Shown: positions 1 to 8,380, numbered from the stretch's first letter. The stretch is DNA of 34,814 nucleotides from a virus (IMGVR_UViG_3300001097_001526:1-34814), one strand, 5' to 3'. Notes: a model not told the origin generated them from the letters alone. A program made the numbers and translations.

Positions 1-28
1 ATCTAATAAAATGGATATTTTATTAGAT
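1..28. repeat. Perfect 12-bp hairpin, copy 1 of a recurring element
   Basis: ATCTAATAAAAT (1-12) and ATTTTATTAGAT (17-28) are perfect reverse complements around a GGAT loop. The hairpin lies about 18 nt upstream of the start codon at 47, with a GAGAAAGGGG ribosome binding site between them. A very similar arrangement recurs at 21673, and related hairpins occur at 23161, 29806 and 33390. No T-run follows, so it is not an ordinary terminator. A 5'-UTR stabiliser, processing site or protein-binding site is inferred. Confidence 0.7.
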
Positions 29-46
29 AAATGAGAAAGGGGTAAA

Positions 47-265
47 ATGAGAGATATTAATCGTATTGAACCGTTTTTAGAGAAATTAGCCGAGTTATGG
101 AAGCAAAGTCCAGATTTTAGGTTTGGACAACTTATTTATGTGTTAGCGGATAAACTTGATACTAACGATATTTTCTTTCCAGAAGAAGACGCTTGGATTG
201 CTTGTTTTGAAGAATTAATTAAGGTAAAGGAAAAAGAAGGAAATGGAAATAGAGGCACAGTGTAA
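47..265 (+). CDS. Small conserved-looking phage protein, unknown function
   Basis: A 72-residue soluble protein starting at an ATG with a GAGAAAGGGG ribosome binding site. The N-terminal half (RIEPFLEKL..LW..SPDFRFGQLIYVL) resembles a short protein family common in Bacillota phages, for which no function is known to me. There is no signal peptide, membrane segment or metal site. Its end overlaps the start of the next gene, so the two are probably translationally coupled. Confidence 0.75.
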   Translation: MRDINRIEPFLEKLAELWKQSPDFRFGQLIYVLADKLDTNDIFFPEEDAWIACFEELIKVKEKEGNGNRGTV

Positions 266-437
266 AAGAATAGAAGAAGCTTTAAAAAAAATAGACATAT
301 CTTTATATGACAGTTATGGTAAAATGCGTAGTTTCTTATTAGTTATGCAAGAACTAAATGTGGTATGGGGGTTGACCTCTAAAGAACAACAAAATGAAAT
401 TATTCGTAGTTTTAGAATGTGTTTGAGAATAAAATAA
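243..437 (+). CDS. Small hypothetical protein
   Basis: A 64-residue charged, helical-looking protein that I do not recognise. Its ATG lies inside the end of the preceding gene in another frame and follows an AAAGAAGGA ribosome binding site, which is typical of translational coupling. The next gene follows 18 nt downstream. Confidence 0.6.
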   Translation: MEIEAQCKRIEEALKKIDISLYDSYGKMRSFLLVMQELNVVWGLTSKEQQNEIIRSFRMCLRIK

Positions 438-455
438 AAGAAGAAAGGATTAATT

Positions 456-1754
456 ATGTCGGCAAAAGTAAAAGACTTCGTAGAATCATTTGACATGGAA
501 ATACGAAAGCCCAAAATAAAAAATCATAGAGAGCCAGTAGTGCCTATTTTCGAAGTACTGTTAGTTAATGACTTAGACTTTGTAATTAGAAGAAAAACTA
601 AAACAACAGATAGAACGTTAGGAATATTATTAACTCAAGAGAATTTTTACTTGAAAAATAATAAAACAGACGAAATAAAAGTGCCAATAGAAACTGAAAT
701 AGCAAACTTTTTTAGTTATGGGTATTTTAACATAACAAAAGAACTTGCGGAGGTTGATTGGGTTTTAGTAGACTTTACATATATGGATTATACTAGATTT
801 TCAAAGGCAATAGTAAGTTTAATCAGGGATAAACTGAAAAGAGAGCTGTATAAAAACAAAATATTTGGAAATAAATATACTTATTATGGTAAATATATAG
901 AAATAAACAAGAAATTAGGACTGCAAATATTTAAACAAAGCAAGCTGTCTTTAGATACAGGTTTTGCTGAATGTTTTAACATTTTAAAACTATATAGCTA
1001 TGATAAAGCTATTTACTTTCTAGAAAAATCGGTTGACGCTAATGTTTGCTATACTTATACAAAGGATAACTATAGGCAAAATTGTCTTAGTGACCTATGT
1101 AAGAGATATAATCTAGACATAAACAGATTGATTGATTATGTTTTTGAGGACTTATATCATCAAGGTATTTCCACTTGTAATGGTACTATATTAGATATAT
1201 ATTCAGATTATCTAAATATGCAATTGATGTATTATGGAAAGATAAAAGACAGATATCCTAAAGCACTTAAAACACAACACGACATTATGTCCTTACATTA
1301 CTCTTTCTTTAAGAAGTTTAATAAAGAACAAATTCTAGACCACGTTAATTTTTCGTATAATCAATATGCTTATGATAATAAAGACTATTGTATTATACTA
1401 CCAAAAACAACTCAAGATATTGTTAGCGAAGGAATAGCATTAAATCATTGTGTTGCTTCCTATGTTGATAAGGTTCTTAGTGGTAAATCTTATATTTGTT
1501 TTTTGAGAAGCATTGATAATCCTCAAGAATCTTTAGCAACAATAGAAATCGTTGGTGGTGTTATAATGCAAGCAAGAATAAGCTTTAACAAAATGCTTAG
1601 TGACGATAGTTTTAGATTCTTAGTGAAATGGGCAATGGAAAAAGACTTAAAAGTTATGCCAAATATCATAGGTGACAGAAGTTCCGAGTTAAAAATTGAA
1701 CTAGAAAAACAATTTAAAAAAATAATCTTAAAAGAAGAAAAAAAGGGGGAATAA
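456..1754 (+). CDS. PcfJ-like domain protein
   Basis: A 432-residue protein whose C-terminal part (about residues 310-425) matches the PcfJ-like family: an LPKTTQDIVSEG segment, then the LNHCVASY core near 329-336, then YICFLRS, TIEIVGG and VKWAMEK. The family is named after PcfJ of the enterococcal plasmid pCF10 and recurs in phages and conjugative elements; its biochemical role is unresolved. The His-Cys pair in LNHC is the most conserved feature visible. The N-terminal 300 residues match nothing I recognise. The usual plasmid partner PcfK is absent. The ATG follows an AAGAAAGGA site. Confidence 0.8.
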   Translation: MSAKVKDFVESFDMEIRKPKIKNHREPVVPIFEVLLVNDLDFVIRRKTKTTDRTLGILLTQENFYLKNNKTDEIKVPIETEIANFFSYGYFNITKELAEVDWVLVDFTYMDYTRFSKAIVSLIRDKLKRELYKNKIFGNKYTYYGKYIEINKKLGLQIFKQSKLSLDTGFAECFNILKLYSYDKAIYFLEKSVDANVCYTYTKDNYRQNCLSDLCKRYNLDINRLIDYVFEDLYHQGISTCNGTILDIYSDYLNMQLMYYGKIKDRYPKALKTQHDIMSLHYSFFKKFNKEQILDHVNFSYNQYAYDNKDYCIILPKTTQDIVSEGIALNHCVASYVDKVLSGKSYICFLRSIDNPQESLATIEIVGGVIMQARISFNKMLSDDSFRFLVKWAMEKDLKVMPNIIGDRSSELKIELEKQFKKIILKEEKKGE

Positions 1755-1756
1755 AA

Positions 1757-2092
1757 ATGCAATTTTATGGAAATTTTAATGGAAAAGAAATTAAAAGCGC
1801 ATATGAGGGGTTAGTTGTTCTAAGACAAATGGGGAAAAGTGGGGAACTTCCAAAAACAGTAGATTTAACGAGTGCAAGAAAAGAAGTTATGAGCCATTTA
1901 GATACTTGTCAATTAACAAGTAATACTTTCACAATGGAAGAGGTAGAAGCTTTTAATACAAGTAACTATACTATTGTTGACGTTGTTAAAAATGGAATGA
2001 AATTCTATACTTTGAAGAAAATGAAGAATGATGAAGGGTGTGATAAAGAAGATTATGGTTTTAATTGTGAAAATTGCTACAAAGACATCTAA
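1757..2092 (+). CDS. Hypothetical protein, 111 aa
   Basis: Unrecognised soluble protein starting 2 nt after the PcfJ-like gene and using the AAAAAGGGGGA site in that gene's end. The C-terminus carries an acidic, cysteine-containing tail (CDKEDYGFNCENC) with three cysteines, which could bind metal but does not make a recognisable zinc finger. Its position next to PcfJ suggested PcfK, but the sequence does not resemble PcfK. Confidence 0.65.
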   Translation: MQFYGNFNGKEIKSAYEGLVVLRQMGKSGELPKTVDLTSARKEVMSHLDTCQLTSNTFTMEEVEAFNTSNYTIVDVVKNGMKFYTLKKMKNDEGCDKEDYGFNCENCYKDI

Positions 2093-2107
2093 AAAGGAGA
2101 GATAGAC

Positions 2108-2731
2108 ATGAAAGAAAATTTAACGGAAATAGTATTTATTTTAGACGAAAGTGGTTCAATGTATAATTTAGTAAATGATACAATAGGTGGTTTTAATAGC
2201 TTTATAGACGCTCAAAAAGAGGAAGTGGGGGAGGCAAATGTAACAACTGTAGCTTTTAGTACTACTCATAGATATATTCATGAGGGCGTAAACTTAAAGG
2301 ATTTAATAGCCCTAAATAGTAAAGATTATCGCCCTAATGGGGGTACTGCTTTATTAGATACTATTGGGTCTACAATTTTAGATTTAGGGCGTAAATTAGA
2401 TGAGTTAGGTGAAGGTTATAAACCTTCAAAAGTTATTTTTGTAATTACTACTGACGGTGAAGAAAATGCTAGTAGAGAATTCACAAGAGCAAAAATAAAG
2501 GAAATGATTGAACTCCAAACTAATACCTATAACTGGCAATTCTTGTTTTTAGGTGCTAATATTGATGCTGTATCAACAGCGGAGTCATTTGGTATTTTAC
2601 GAAGTTTTGCTTGTAATTATACCGCTAGTTCAGTTGGTACGGAAAGTGTTTATAGTGGACTAAGTAAAACAGTATCTAGTTATAGAGAAGGTGAGGCGGT
2701 CTTAGACGGTTGGAGTGACGAAATAAAATAA
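2108..2731 (+). CDS. VWA-domain protein with complete MIDAS
   Basis: A 207-residue protein that is essentially one von Willebrand factor A domain. The metal-ion-dependent adhesion site is complete: D13-x-S15-x-S17 in DESGS, T80 in NGGTALLD and D116 in TTDGEEN. It has no signal peptide or membrane segment, so it should act in the cytoplasm. Cytoplasmic VWA proteins usually mediate Mg-dependent protein contacts, often with AAA+ ATPases, but no MoxR-type partner is adjacent. Phage versions exist; their role is unknown. The ATG follows AAAAAGGAGA. Confidence 0.85.
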   Translation: MKENLTEIVFILDESGSMYNLVNDTIGGFNSFIDAQKEEVGEANVTTVAFSTTHRYIHEGVNLKDLIALNSKDYRPNGGTALLDTIGSTILDLGRKLDELGEGYKPSKVIFVITTDGEENASREFTRAKIKEMIELQTNTYNWQFLFLGANIDAVSTAESFGILRSFACNYTASSVGTESVYSGLSKTVSSYREGEAVLDGWSDEIK

Positions 2732-2742
2732 GGGGGATAAAT

Positions 2743-2955
2743 ATGTTTTCAATATACGAAGCTTTTTTAGACGAGGAATATTTTCAAGAATTAGAAGACG
2801 CATCAAAAGAAGAACTGATTCAAATGTATAGGGATTTTGTTAGTTTATCTAATGACGTTTCTGTGAGTAATGTTAGTGTTGCTAGAAAACAAGGTTTTCT
2901 AACTTGTAGTATTATAGTAATAATTGCTATTTTTCTTGTGAATATATTAAGTTAG
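2743..2955 (+). CDS. Small tail-anchored membrane protein
   Basis: A 70-residue protein with an acidic, helical N-terminal half and a single strongly hydrophobic segment at about residues 51-69 (LTCSIIVIIAIFLVNIL). With no N-terminal signal, this arrangement predicts a C-terminally anchored inner-membrane protein facing the cytoplasm. The start follows an AAGGGGGA site. Function unknown. Confidence 0.65.
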   Translation: MFSIYEAFLDEEYFQELEDASKEELIQMYRDFVSLSNDVSVSNVSVARKQGFLTCSIIVIIAIFLVNILS

Positions 2956-2983
2956 TAAAGTTGAACAAGATACGATAAAGTTA

Positions 2984-3012
2984 TTGACAAATGTTTGTGA
3001 ATAGTGTATAAT
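2984..3012 (+). promoter_or_regulatory. Consensus sigma70/A promoter
   Basis: TTGACA at 2984-2989, a 17-bp spacer, and TATAAT at 3007-3012. Both hexamers match the consensus perfectly. It drives the leader ORF at 3120 and the recombination/replication genes from 3260. Confidence 0.88.
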
Positions 3013-3119
3013 ATTATTATAGTCATTTAAATATATCGTACATATTGCACAAATGTTACACCCAAATCATTTATTGTTTTACAACATTATAAATAAATAT
3101 TCTAAAAAAGGAGCCACCT

Positions 3120-3182
3120 ATGAAAATCAAAGATGGAGTTATTGTACCCATTAAAAGAAATAAATCTCCAGCACAATCTTGA
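3120..3182 (+). CDS. 20-residue leader peptide or relic ORF
   Basis: ATG at 3120 follows a strong AAAAAAGGAG site and opens a 20-codon frame (MKIKDGVIVPIKRNKSPAQS) ending in TGA at 3182. It lies about 100 nt downstream of a perfect promoter and 77 nt before the SSB-like gene, within the 304-nt gap 2956-3259. It could be a translated leader or the truncated start of a lost gene. Nothing else is visible in the gap besides the promoter. Confidence 0.45.
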   Translation: MKIKDGVIVPIKRNKSPAQS

Positions 3183-3259
3183 GTTGAAATGAACATTAGA
3201 CTACACATACGCATATACAACATAATAAATAAAATCAAACTCTAAAGGGGAAATTAAAA

Positions 3260-4240
3260 ATGGAAGATAGTATTAAAAAATTAGTAAATCAAGTTAAATT
3301 GACAGGTGTTATTGCTGAATTAGAAGTAAGACAAGGCACTCAAAAAGCTAATCCTCAAAAAGGTTCAGTTGCAATGCCTTACATTAGCGTAAAAGGTGAA
3401 ATTCAATTTGGCGCTCAAAAATCAATGAGTAGAAGATTTGAAACATATGTCACTAAGTATAAGAAAAATGGGTCGGAAAATGGCTTATTTCAACCAACAT
3501 TAAATTTTATCTCTACAGCTAAAAGTGTTGCTAAAAGTAGTATGGAAGAAGCTACATTTATTTCAATTCAAGGTGAAATAAAAACAAATGACTATGTTAA
3601 TAAAGATAAGATTTTAAAAGAAGGACTTACTATCAAAGCTACGTTCTTTAACACTGTTGAGACCTATGATATTTCTAAAAGCAAATCGGAAAATCTAGCT
3701 ACGTTAGGGGAGAGTAAAATTGACGTCGAAGGATATATTCAAAGTTACATCCCAGAAATTAAAGGTGAAGAAAGCACTGAAACTGGTAGATTGAAATTAA
3801 ATATTTTAACAACGGATTTCTTTGGGAATATAATCCCTATTAAAAATATTATTGTGCCAAAAGAATTTTTTGAGGACTTCCAAAAGATTTACGGCGAGAC
3901 TCAAACAGCACTTTTCTTCTTATCATACCTTGCAAACAAAGCGGAGTCTAAAGTTGCTACGGTTGGTGGTTTAGGGGTACAAAGAACAACTGATGGAAAA
4001 ACTTATACTGAAATGGTTTTAAGTGGTGCAAATCCCGCTGTTGATTCAGATAGTGAAGTTGGTATTAGTGTAGAAGCAATTCAAATAGCATTGAAAGTTA
4101 GAAAAGAAATGTTAGACGAATTAGTTGTCAAGGGATATCAAGGCAAAGCTACAGCAAGTGCCCCTATGGGAATTGGTACTAAAGGTGGCGTTGTAGCCCC
4201 TAATAATGACCTAGATGACGATGATGACTTACCTTTCTAA
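3260..4240 (+). CDS. Putative ssDNA-binding protein with SSB-type acidic tail
   Basis: A 326-residue soluble protein ending in DDDDDLPF, which closely mimics the DDDIPF tip that bacterial SSB proteins use to recruit partner enzymes. The N-terminus (VKLTGVIAELEVRQG) and the middle (SKIDVEGYIQSYIPE) both look like starts of beta-rich, OB-like domains, so a two-domain ssDNA-binding protein is inferred. It directly precedes a Sak4-type ATPase, and phage single-strand annealing systems are commonly encoded next to an SSB. The ATG follows CTAAAGGGGA. The family assignment rests on tail, architecture and neighbour, not on a recognised domain signature. Confidence 0.65.
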   Translation: MEDSIKKLVNQVKLTGVIAELEVRQGTQKANPQKGSVAMPYISVKGEIQFGAQKSMSRRFETYVTKYKKNGSENGLFQPTLNFISTAKSVAKSSMEEATFISIQGEIKTNDYVNKDKILKEGLTIKATFFNTVETYDISKSKSENLATLGESKIDVEGYIQSYIPEIKGEESTETGRLKLNILTTDFFGNIIPIKNIIVPKEFFEDFQKIYGETQTALFFLSYLANKAESKVATVGGLGVQRTTDGKTYTEMVLSGANPAVDSDSEVGISVEAIQIALKVRKEMLDELVVKGYQGKATASAPMGIGTKGGVVAPNNDLDDDDDLPF

Positions 4241-4254
4241 GATAGAAAGGTAAG
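4228..4254. repeat. Hairpin at the 3' end of the SSB-like gene
   Basis: CTTACCTTTCT (4228-4238) and AGAAAGGTAAG (4244-4254) pair perfectly over 11 bp with a 5-nt loop that contains the stop codon. No U-run follows, so mRNA 3'-end protection or processing between the two genes fits better than termination. Confidence 0.55.
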
Positions 4255-4354
4255 AAGTACATAAATAAGTATATAAATATACAAATATATAATCACATAA
4301 GTATGAACAATTAATAAAAATAAAAAATAAAACATATAAAATAAGGAGACATAA

Positions 4355-5347
4355 ATGGATTTTACACAACCAAGTATTACAATAGTAGAGAAGTCAGCAA
4401 AAGGTAAGAGTTTTTTCATATATGGGACAAATAGAACAGGCAAGACGGCAAATGCGGTTAAGTTCCCAAAACCTTTTGCGATTCCTTTTGAAAAAGGGTT
4501 AAATGCTATTGCGGGATTACCACACGAAATTCCTAATAAGTGGTCGGATACTAGAAATATTACTAAACAGTTCCAAAGACCAGAAGTTAAGGCACTATTT
4601 GATACGATTATAGTTGATACGGCGGATAAAATGGGTGAAATGTTAATAAAGTATATTTGCTCAATACATGGTGTTTCCGCTATTGGTGACGCAAACAATG
4701 GCTTTGGTGCATATGGTGATATTACTAAATACCTTGCTGAGTTCATTGACCCATTGTTGAAAGAAGGATATACAGTAATTATTATTGGACACGAAAGTGA
4801 AAAACAACTTACTGACCCGCAAACTGGCGAGAAATATACTAGAATTATGCCTAGAGGTGATAAGAGAGTTATTCAAGCTATTTCAGACGCGGTGGATATT
4901 ATTGGGTATTGTCAACCTAATGGTTTTGATAGTGAATCAGGTGAAGAAATACTTTCTACAATCTATCTTAAAGACGCAAAGTTTTTCAAGGCTGGCTCTA
5001 GATGGGAATATATGCCTAATTCAGTTTCACCTTTTACCCCAGAAGGATTGACAAATGCATTAATTGAGGCTATTGAAAGACAAGAAAAAGAAGACGGTAG
5101 TGAAAACTATGTTCAAGTTAAAAAAGTTGAAAGTGCCCCTGTTGCAATTAGTTATGATGAAGTTAAGGCTAGGTTAGGTGAGCTATATCGTGCTATTAAA
5201 GAGAAAACAGGTAATTATAACTTAGCTTTAGAGTTAACGGAGAATAAACTTGGCGAAGGTGTTAAGATTAACGATACAACTAAGAAACATCAAGAGATAC
5301 TTGAAGAGTTGATTGACGATATGGAAGAAAGAGTAGCAACTTTATAA
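4355..5347 (+). CDS. Sak4-like RecA-fold ATPase (AAA_24 family)
   Basis: A 330-residue P-loop ATPase. Walker A is GTNRTGKT (residues 24-31), the Walker B-like strand is TIIVDTAD (about 84-91), and a later sensor strand reads VIIIGHE. This matches the phage AAA_24/Sak4 group, shortened RecA-like proteins that promote single-strand annealing together with a phage SSB. The C-terminal 70 residues are charged and helical. It acts on DNA in the cytoplasm, in recombination-dependent replication or repair. The ATG follows ATAAGGAGA; a 114-nt AT-rich gap separates it from the SSB-like gene. Confidence 0.82.
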   Translation: MDFTQPSITIVEKSAKGKSFFIYGTNRTGKTANAVKFPKPFAIPFEKGLNAIAGLPHEIPNKWSDTRNITKQFQRPEVKALFDTIIVDTADKMGEMLIKYICSIHGVSAIGDANNGFGAYGDITKYLAEFIDPLLKEGYTVIIIGHESEKQLTDPQTGEKYTRIMPRGDKRVIQAISDAVDIIGYCQPNGFDSESGEEILSTIYLKDAKFFKAGSRWEYMPNSVSPFTPEGLTNALIEAIERQEKEDGSENYVQVKKVESAPVAISYDEVKARLGELYRAIKEKTGNYNLALELTENKLGEGVKINDTTKKHQEILEELIDDMEERVATL

Positions 5348-5400
5348 AGGTATAAGGTATAAGGTATAAGCTATATAATATATAAACCTTTTGAGGACGG
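5347..5400 (+). repeat. 7-bp tandem repeat and AT-rich intergenic segment
   Basis: Three tandem copies of AAGGTAT (5347-5367) plus AAG are followed by an alternating T/A stretch containing TATAAT at 5374-5379. No matching -35 box lies 17 bp upstream, so I do not call a promoter. Polymerase slippage or a small binding array could explain it. Confidence 0.5.
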
Positions 5401-5420
5401 ATACATATGTTATCTGTCCT
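5393..5420. repeat. Intergenic hairpin before the zinc-ribbon gene
   Basis: AGGACGGATA and TATCTGTCCT pair over 10 bp, with one G-U pair, around a 7-nt loop. Only a short T-run follows (CCTTTCT), so it is at best a weak terminator, and it sits just before the ribosome binding site of the next gene. Confidence 0.45.
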
Positions 5421-5440
5421 TTCTAAGAAAGTGAGGACGA

Positions 5441-5977
5441 ATGGCAAAAGTAAAGGCGAAGAAAGAAAGAAAGGTTAAATGCCCTAAATGTGGTGAATAT
5501 AACGAGAAAATTGTTACAATATTGTATAATAAAAGATACTATTGCGAAGCTTGTTTTGAAGCTACTAAGAATGCCGTAAAACAAGAAACAGATGATTATA
5601 AAATCCTTATTTCATATGTGTGTAGTATTTATAATATAACTATCCCAGACGGTTTGATGTTTAAGCAAATTAAAGAGTTTAAAGATACTTTTGGCTACTC
5701 TTATAAAGGCATGAAAACAACATTACATTATTTTTACGAAATATTAGAAGGAAATGACACAGGTAATAGTAGGGGTCTTGGAATAATACCTTATGTGTAT
5801 AAAGACGCTGTAGACTTTTATAAAACTAAAAAATCAATTAAAGATAGTCTTACTAAAGTGGATATGGACGAATTAAATAATGATATTAAAATAATTACAA
5901 TCAATAAAAAGAGCATAAAACAAAAAGTGGAAGAAGATTATAAAAGACTAGTCTACATAGATATAGAGGAACTATAA
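5441..5977 (+). CDS. Zinc-ribbon phage protein
   Basis: A 178-residue protein with an N-terminal treble-clef or zinc-ribbon site: C14-P-K-C17 and C35-E-A-C38. The remainder is helical (KMKTTLHYFYEILEG-type segment) and unlike families I can name. Its place between a recombination ATPase and the replicative helicase suggests a DNA-binding or helicase-loading accessory role, but this is inference from position only. The start follows GTGAGGA. Confidence 0.65.
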   Translation: MAKVKAKKERKVKCPKCGEYNEKIVTILYNKRYYCEACFEATKNAVKQETDDYKILISYVCSIYNITIPDGLMFKQIKEFKDTFGYSYKGMKTTLHYFYEILEGNDTGNSRGLGIIPYVYKDAVDFYKTKKSIKDSLTKVDMDELNNDIKIITINKKSIKQKVEEDYKRLVYIDIEEL

Positions 5978-5997
5978 GCACCGCAAAGGAGTAAAAT

Positions 5998-6684
5998 ATG
6001 ACAGACAAAGAATTGGCTAGTTATTCAGATAAACAAGCTATTAGAGAAGTATTAGGAAGTTTTTTACAAGAACCCCAATTAATTAGAGAGTATAAAGTTA
6101 CTAAATCGGATTTCCCCGAAAGATTCCATAAAATAATTTTTGCGGGTATCACAAACCTATATAGAAATGGTATCGAGGAACTTGACGCTGTTGCTATAGA
6201 TGAGTATTTATCACATTATGAGATACAATACGAAGCTTTTAAAAAGAATAATAGAGGAATAGAGTTTATTGATAGTGTAAAAGAAATGTCTTTAACCTCA
6301 AATATTCAGTATTATTTTGATAGGTTGAAAAAGTTTTCCTTATTAAGAAGTTGTGTTAAAAATGGCTTTGACGTTTCATACTACTTTAATCCAAATGAAG
6401 TTGACCCTGTTACAATGGAAAATCAAAGAGATAGGTTAGACAATAGTACTAATAACGAAATAGTTGACTATCTTAAGAAGAATTTTTTAGAAGCTGTTGC
6501 ACCTTTTATTATAGGAGCTGGAAGAGATTCTAAAAAAGCAGGTGTTAGTGGTATGGAACAGAAAGAAAGATGGAAAAATGATACAGCTTGGGGATTAGGT
6601 TATGCAAGTCTTTATATGACAACAGTTTTTCATGGAATTAGAAAAAGAAGATTCAATATTATGTCAGCAGGAACAGGGGTAGGT
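5998..6684 (+). CDS. dnaB: DnaB-type replicative helicase, exon 1
   Basis: First exon (229 codons) of a replicative DNA helicase. It holds the DnaB-like N-terminal helical region (DKQAIREVLGSFLQEPQLI, FPERFHKIIFAGITNLY) and runs into the RecA-fold core, ending at G229 of the Walker A motif AGTGVG. The open frame continues into the intron to 6705, adding a meaningless KLIFNK tail. Splicing GGT (6682-6684) to AAA ACC at 7454 restores GTGVGKT followed by RLSIANLA. The full protein would be 532 residues. The start follows AAAGGAG; the product unwinds the replication fork, working with the primase encoded next. Confidence 0.85.
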
Positions 6685-7453
6685 AAACTCATTTTCAATA
6701 AATAAAGGGGTATTATGTTAGAAAAGACTAAAGAAAAGTATGATAAAGGTATGGTACTATATTTAAAAGGAGAATTAAGTTTAGTACAAATTAGTAAGAA
6801 ATTAACGATACATAGAGGGAAGTTTACAGATTACATGAAACAAAATGGGATTGTAATAGTAAATAAACAAAATGAAGCTAGAAAATTGTCCCTAAAAATT
6901 TATTGAATCATTTTGTAAGAGGTTTTATAGACGGTGATGGTTCAATATTTATAAGTCAAGGAAGACCAAGATTCGCAATATATAGTGGTTCTAAAGGATT
7001 TATCCCAGACTTGGTAAAGGAAATGGGTTGGAAACAACTCATAATAAGAAAAGATAAGCAAGCAGAAGTTTATACTACAGAATATAGTGGGAAACAAGTT
7101 TATTACATACTATCTCCTCTTTACGAAAATTCTAATATATATTTAGAAAGAAAATACACCAAATTTATTGAAATAAAAAAGTGCCGTCTTAAGTAGTAAT
7201 ACATAAGAATATAAGTGTGGTATTAAGCAGGAAAGTCCTCCCTCATAGAAAGGATAACCCGAACCGAAGTTTTGAACTTAAAAGTCAAAACAGGGGCAGA
7301 GCATAGAAATTGAAACTGTATCTTAAGGTACAGAATATAATATTTCCAAGAGCCCACGCCACCCAATCAAGTAATGTTGTGGGTGAAAAGATATGCCGAG
7401 CTAATCTGTAATGGATTAGAAGTAAGGATAAAAAGCCTTACGATAACAAACTG
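6685..7453 (+). ncRNA. Group I intron in the helicase P-loop
   Basis: 769 nt. The 5' exon ends in U (GGU) and the intron ends in G (CUG), the group I rule, and this junction alone restores GKT. P7 is visible as GCATA (7301-7305) pairing with TATGC (7392-7396), inside R- and S-like elements; the S region reads AAAAGATATGCCGAG. The core differs from the other three introns here, so it is a separate lineage. The P1 guide sequence could not be identified. It contains a broken homing endonuclease gene close to the 5' splice site. Confidence 0.8.
6715..7196 (+). pseudogene. Degenerate LAGLIDADG homing endonuclease
   Basis: Two frames make up this relic. 6715-6906 encodes an HTH-containing N-terminus (LSLVQISKKLTIHRGKF) typical of intron-encoded endonucleases. 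6882-7196, in another frame, encodes IVPKNLLNHFVRGFIDGDGS, the usual second LAGLIDADG repeat, and ends with LYENSNIYLERKYTKF, the usual end of such enzymes. The first LAGLIDADG repeat, about 100 residues, is absent. An out-of-frame internal deletion near 6878-6890 is the simplest explanation. The intact start has an AAAGGGG site, so a truncated peptide could still be made. Confidence 0.75.
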
Positions 7454-8365
7454 AAAACCCGATTATCTATAGCTAATTTAGCTACGATATGTGCCCCCGC
7501 AATTTACGATAAGCAATTAGGCAAATGGATTAGAAATCCAAATGGAACCGAAAATAGTGGACTGTATGTAGGCACAGAAATGGAGTTGCTTGAAGAAATA
7601 GACCCTATTCTATGGGCATTTATGGCTGATGTCCCACAAGACCATATTGAATATAATACATATGAGGATGGCGAAGAAGCAAGAGTAGACGAAGCAATTC
7701 GGCTACTATGCGACGAAGGTAACATATGGCTAGAATATGTCCCAGAATACGATTTAATGACGTTAGAGGCAATCATAGAAGAACATAAGCTTAAACATAA
7801 GACATCACACGTTTTCTTCGATTATATCCACACAACAATTGAATTATTGAGCGAATTTGCTGAAAAATCAGTGGTTAAAATGGTTGTTAGAGAAGACCAG
7901 GTATTAGCACAAGTATCAACTACATTAAAACATTTTACAAGGAAATATGATATTTCTCTTGATACAGGGACACAAGTTTCTGGGGATTTTAAAAATGCTG
8001 ATAATAGAGATAGCACGATTATTCGTGGTTCTAAAGCTATTGCGGATAAGGGGGATGGATGTTCTGTTGCTATGCCACCTACCGCTATAGAAATGAAGAA
8101 AATAGACGCAATATTAAGAGCAAGAATGGGAAGTCCAAAACCAAACTTAGTAATTTCCGTTTATAAAAACAGAGGGGGGAAATGGAATGACATTAAAATT
8201 TGGTTATATGTTGATTATGGTACAATGAGAGTCTTTGACCTTTTTGTTACCGACAATGATTATAAATTAGATGGGGAAAAGGTTTTAGGATTAAATAAAA
8301 CATATATTAACATTGAAGAAGAAGGAATTGCGTTTGAAAAACCTACTGAGGTAAAAGTTTACTAG
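7454..8365 (+). CDS. dnaB: DnaB-type replicative helicase, exon 2
   Basis: Second exon (303 codons), beginning AAA ACC (K230, T231 of the P-loop). It carries the remaining RecA-fold core: the HVFFDYIHTT Walker B strand, the VREDQVLAQVSTTLKHF helix, TGTQVSGDF and the IIRGSKAIADKGD loop, followed by NLVISVYKNRGGKW. An ATG at 7580 is only an internal methionine, because the frame is open and conserved upstream to the splice site and no ribosome binding site precedes it. The primase gene starts 16 nt downstream. Confidence 0.85.
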   Translation, partial: KTRLSIANLATICAPAIYDKQLGKWIRNPNGTENSGLYVGTEMELLEEIDPILWAFMADVPQDHIEYNTYEDGEEARVDEAIRLLCDEGNIWLEYVPEYDLMTLEAIIEEHKLKHKTSHVFFDYIHTTIELLSEFAEKSVVKMVVREDQVLAQVSTTLKHFTRKYDISLDTGTQVSGDFKNADNRDSTIIRGSKAIADKGDGCSVAMPPTAIEMKKIDAILRARMGSPKPNLVISVYKNRGGKWNDIKIWLYVDYGTMRVFDLFVTDNDYKLDGEKVLGLNKTYINIEEEGIAFEKPTEVKVY

Positions 8366-8380
8366 AAGGAGCGTGATTTC

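Noticed and set aside
1757-2092. PcfK partner of the PcfJ-like gene
   Set aside because: Position fits, but sequence and predicted structure do not.
4237-4746. Minus-strand ORF of 169 codons with hydrophobic stretches
   Set aside because: It lies antisense to the Sak4-like ATPase, has no ribosome binding site, and its hydrophobicity is the complement of a charged protein. The other minus-strand frames, except int, are similar shadows.
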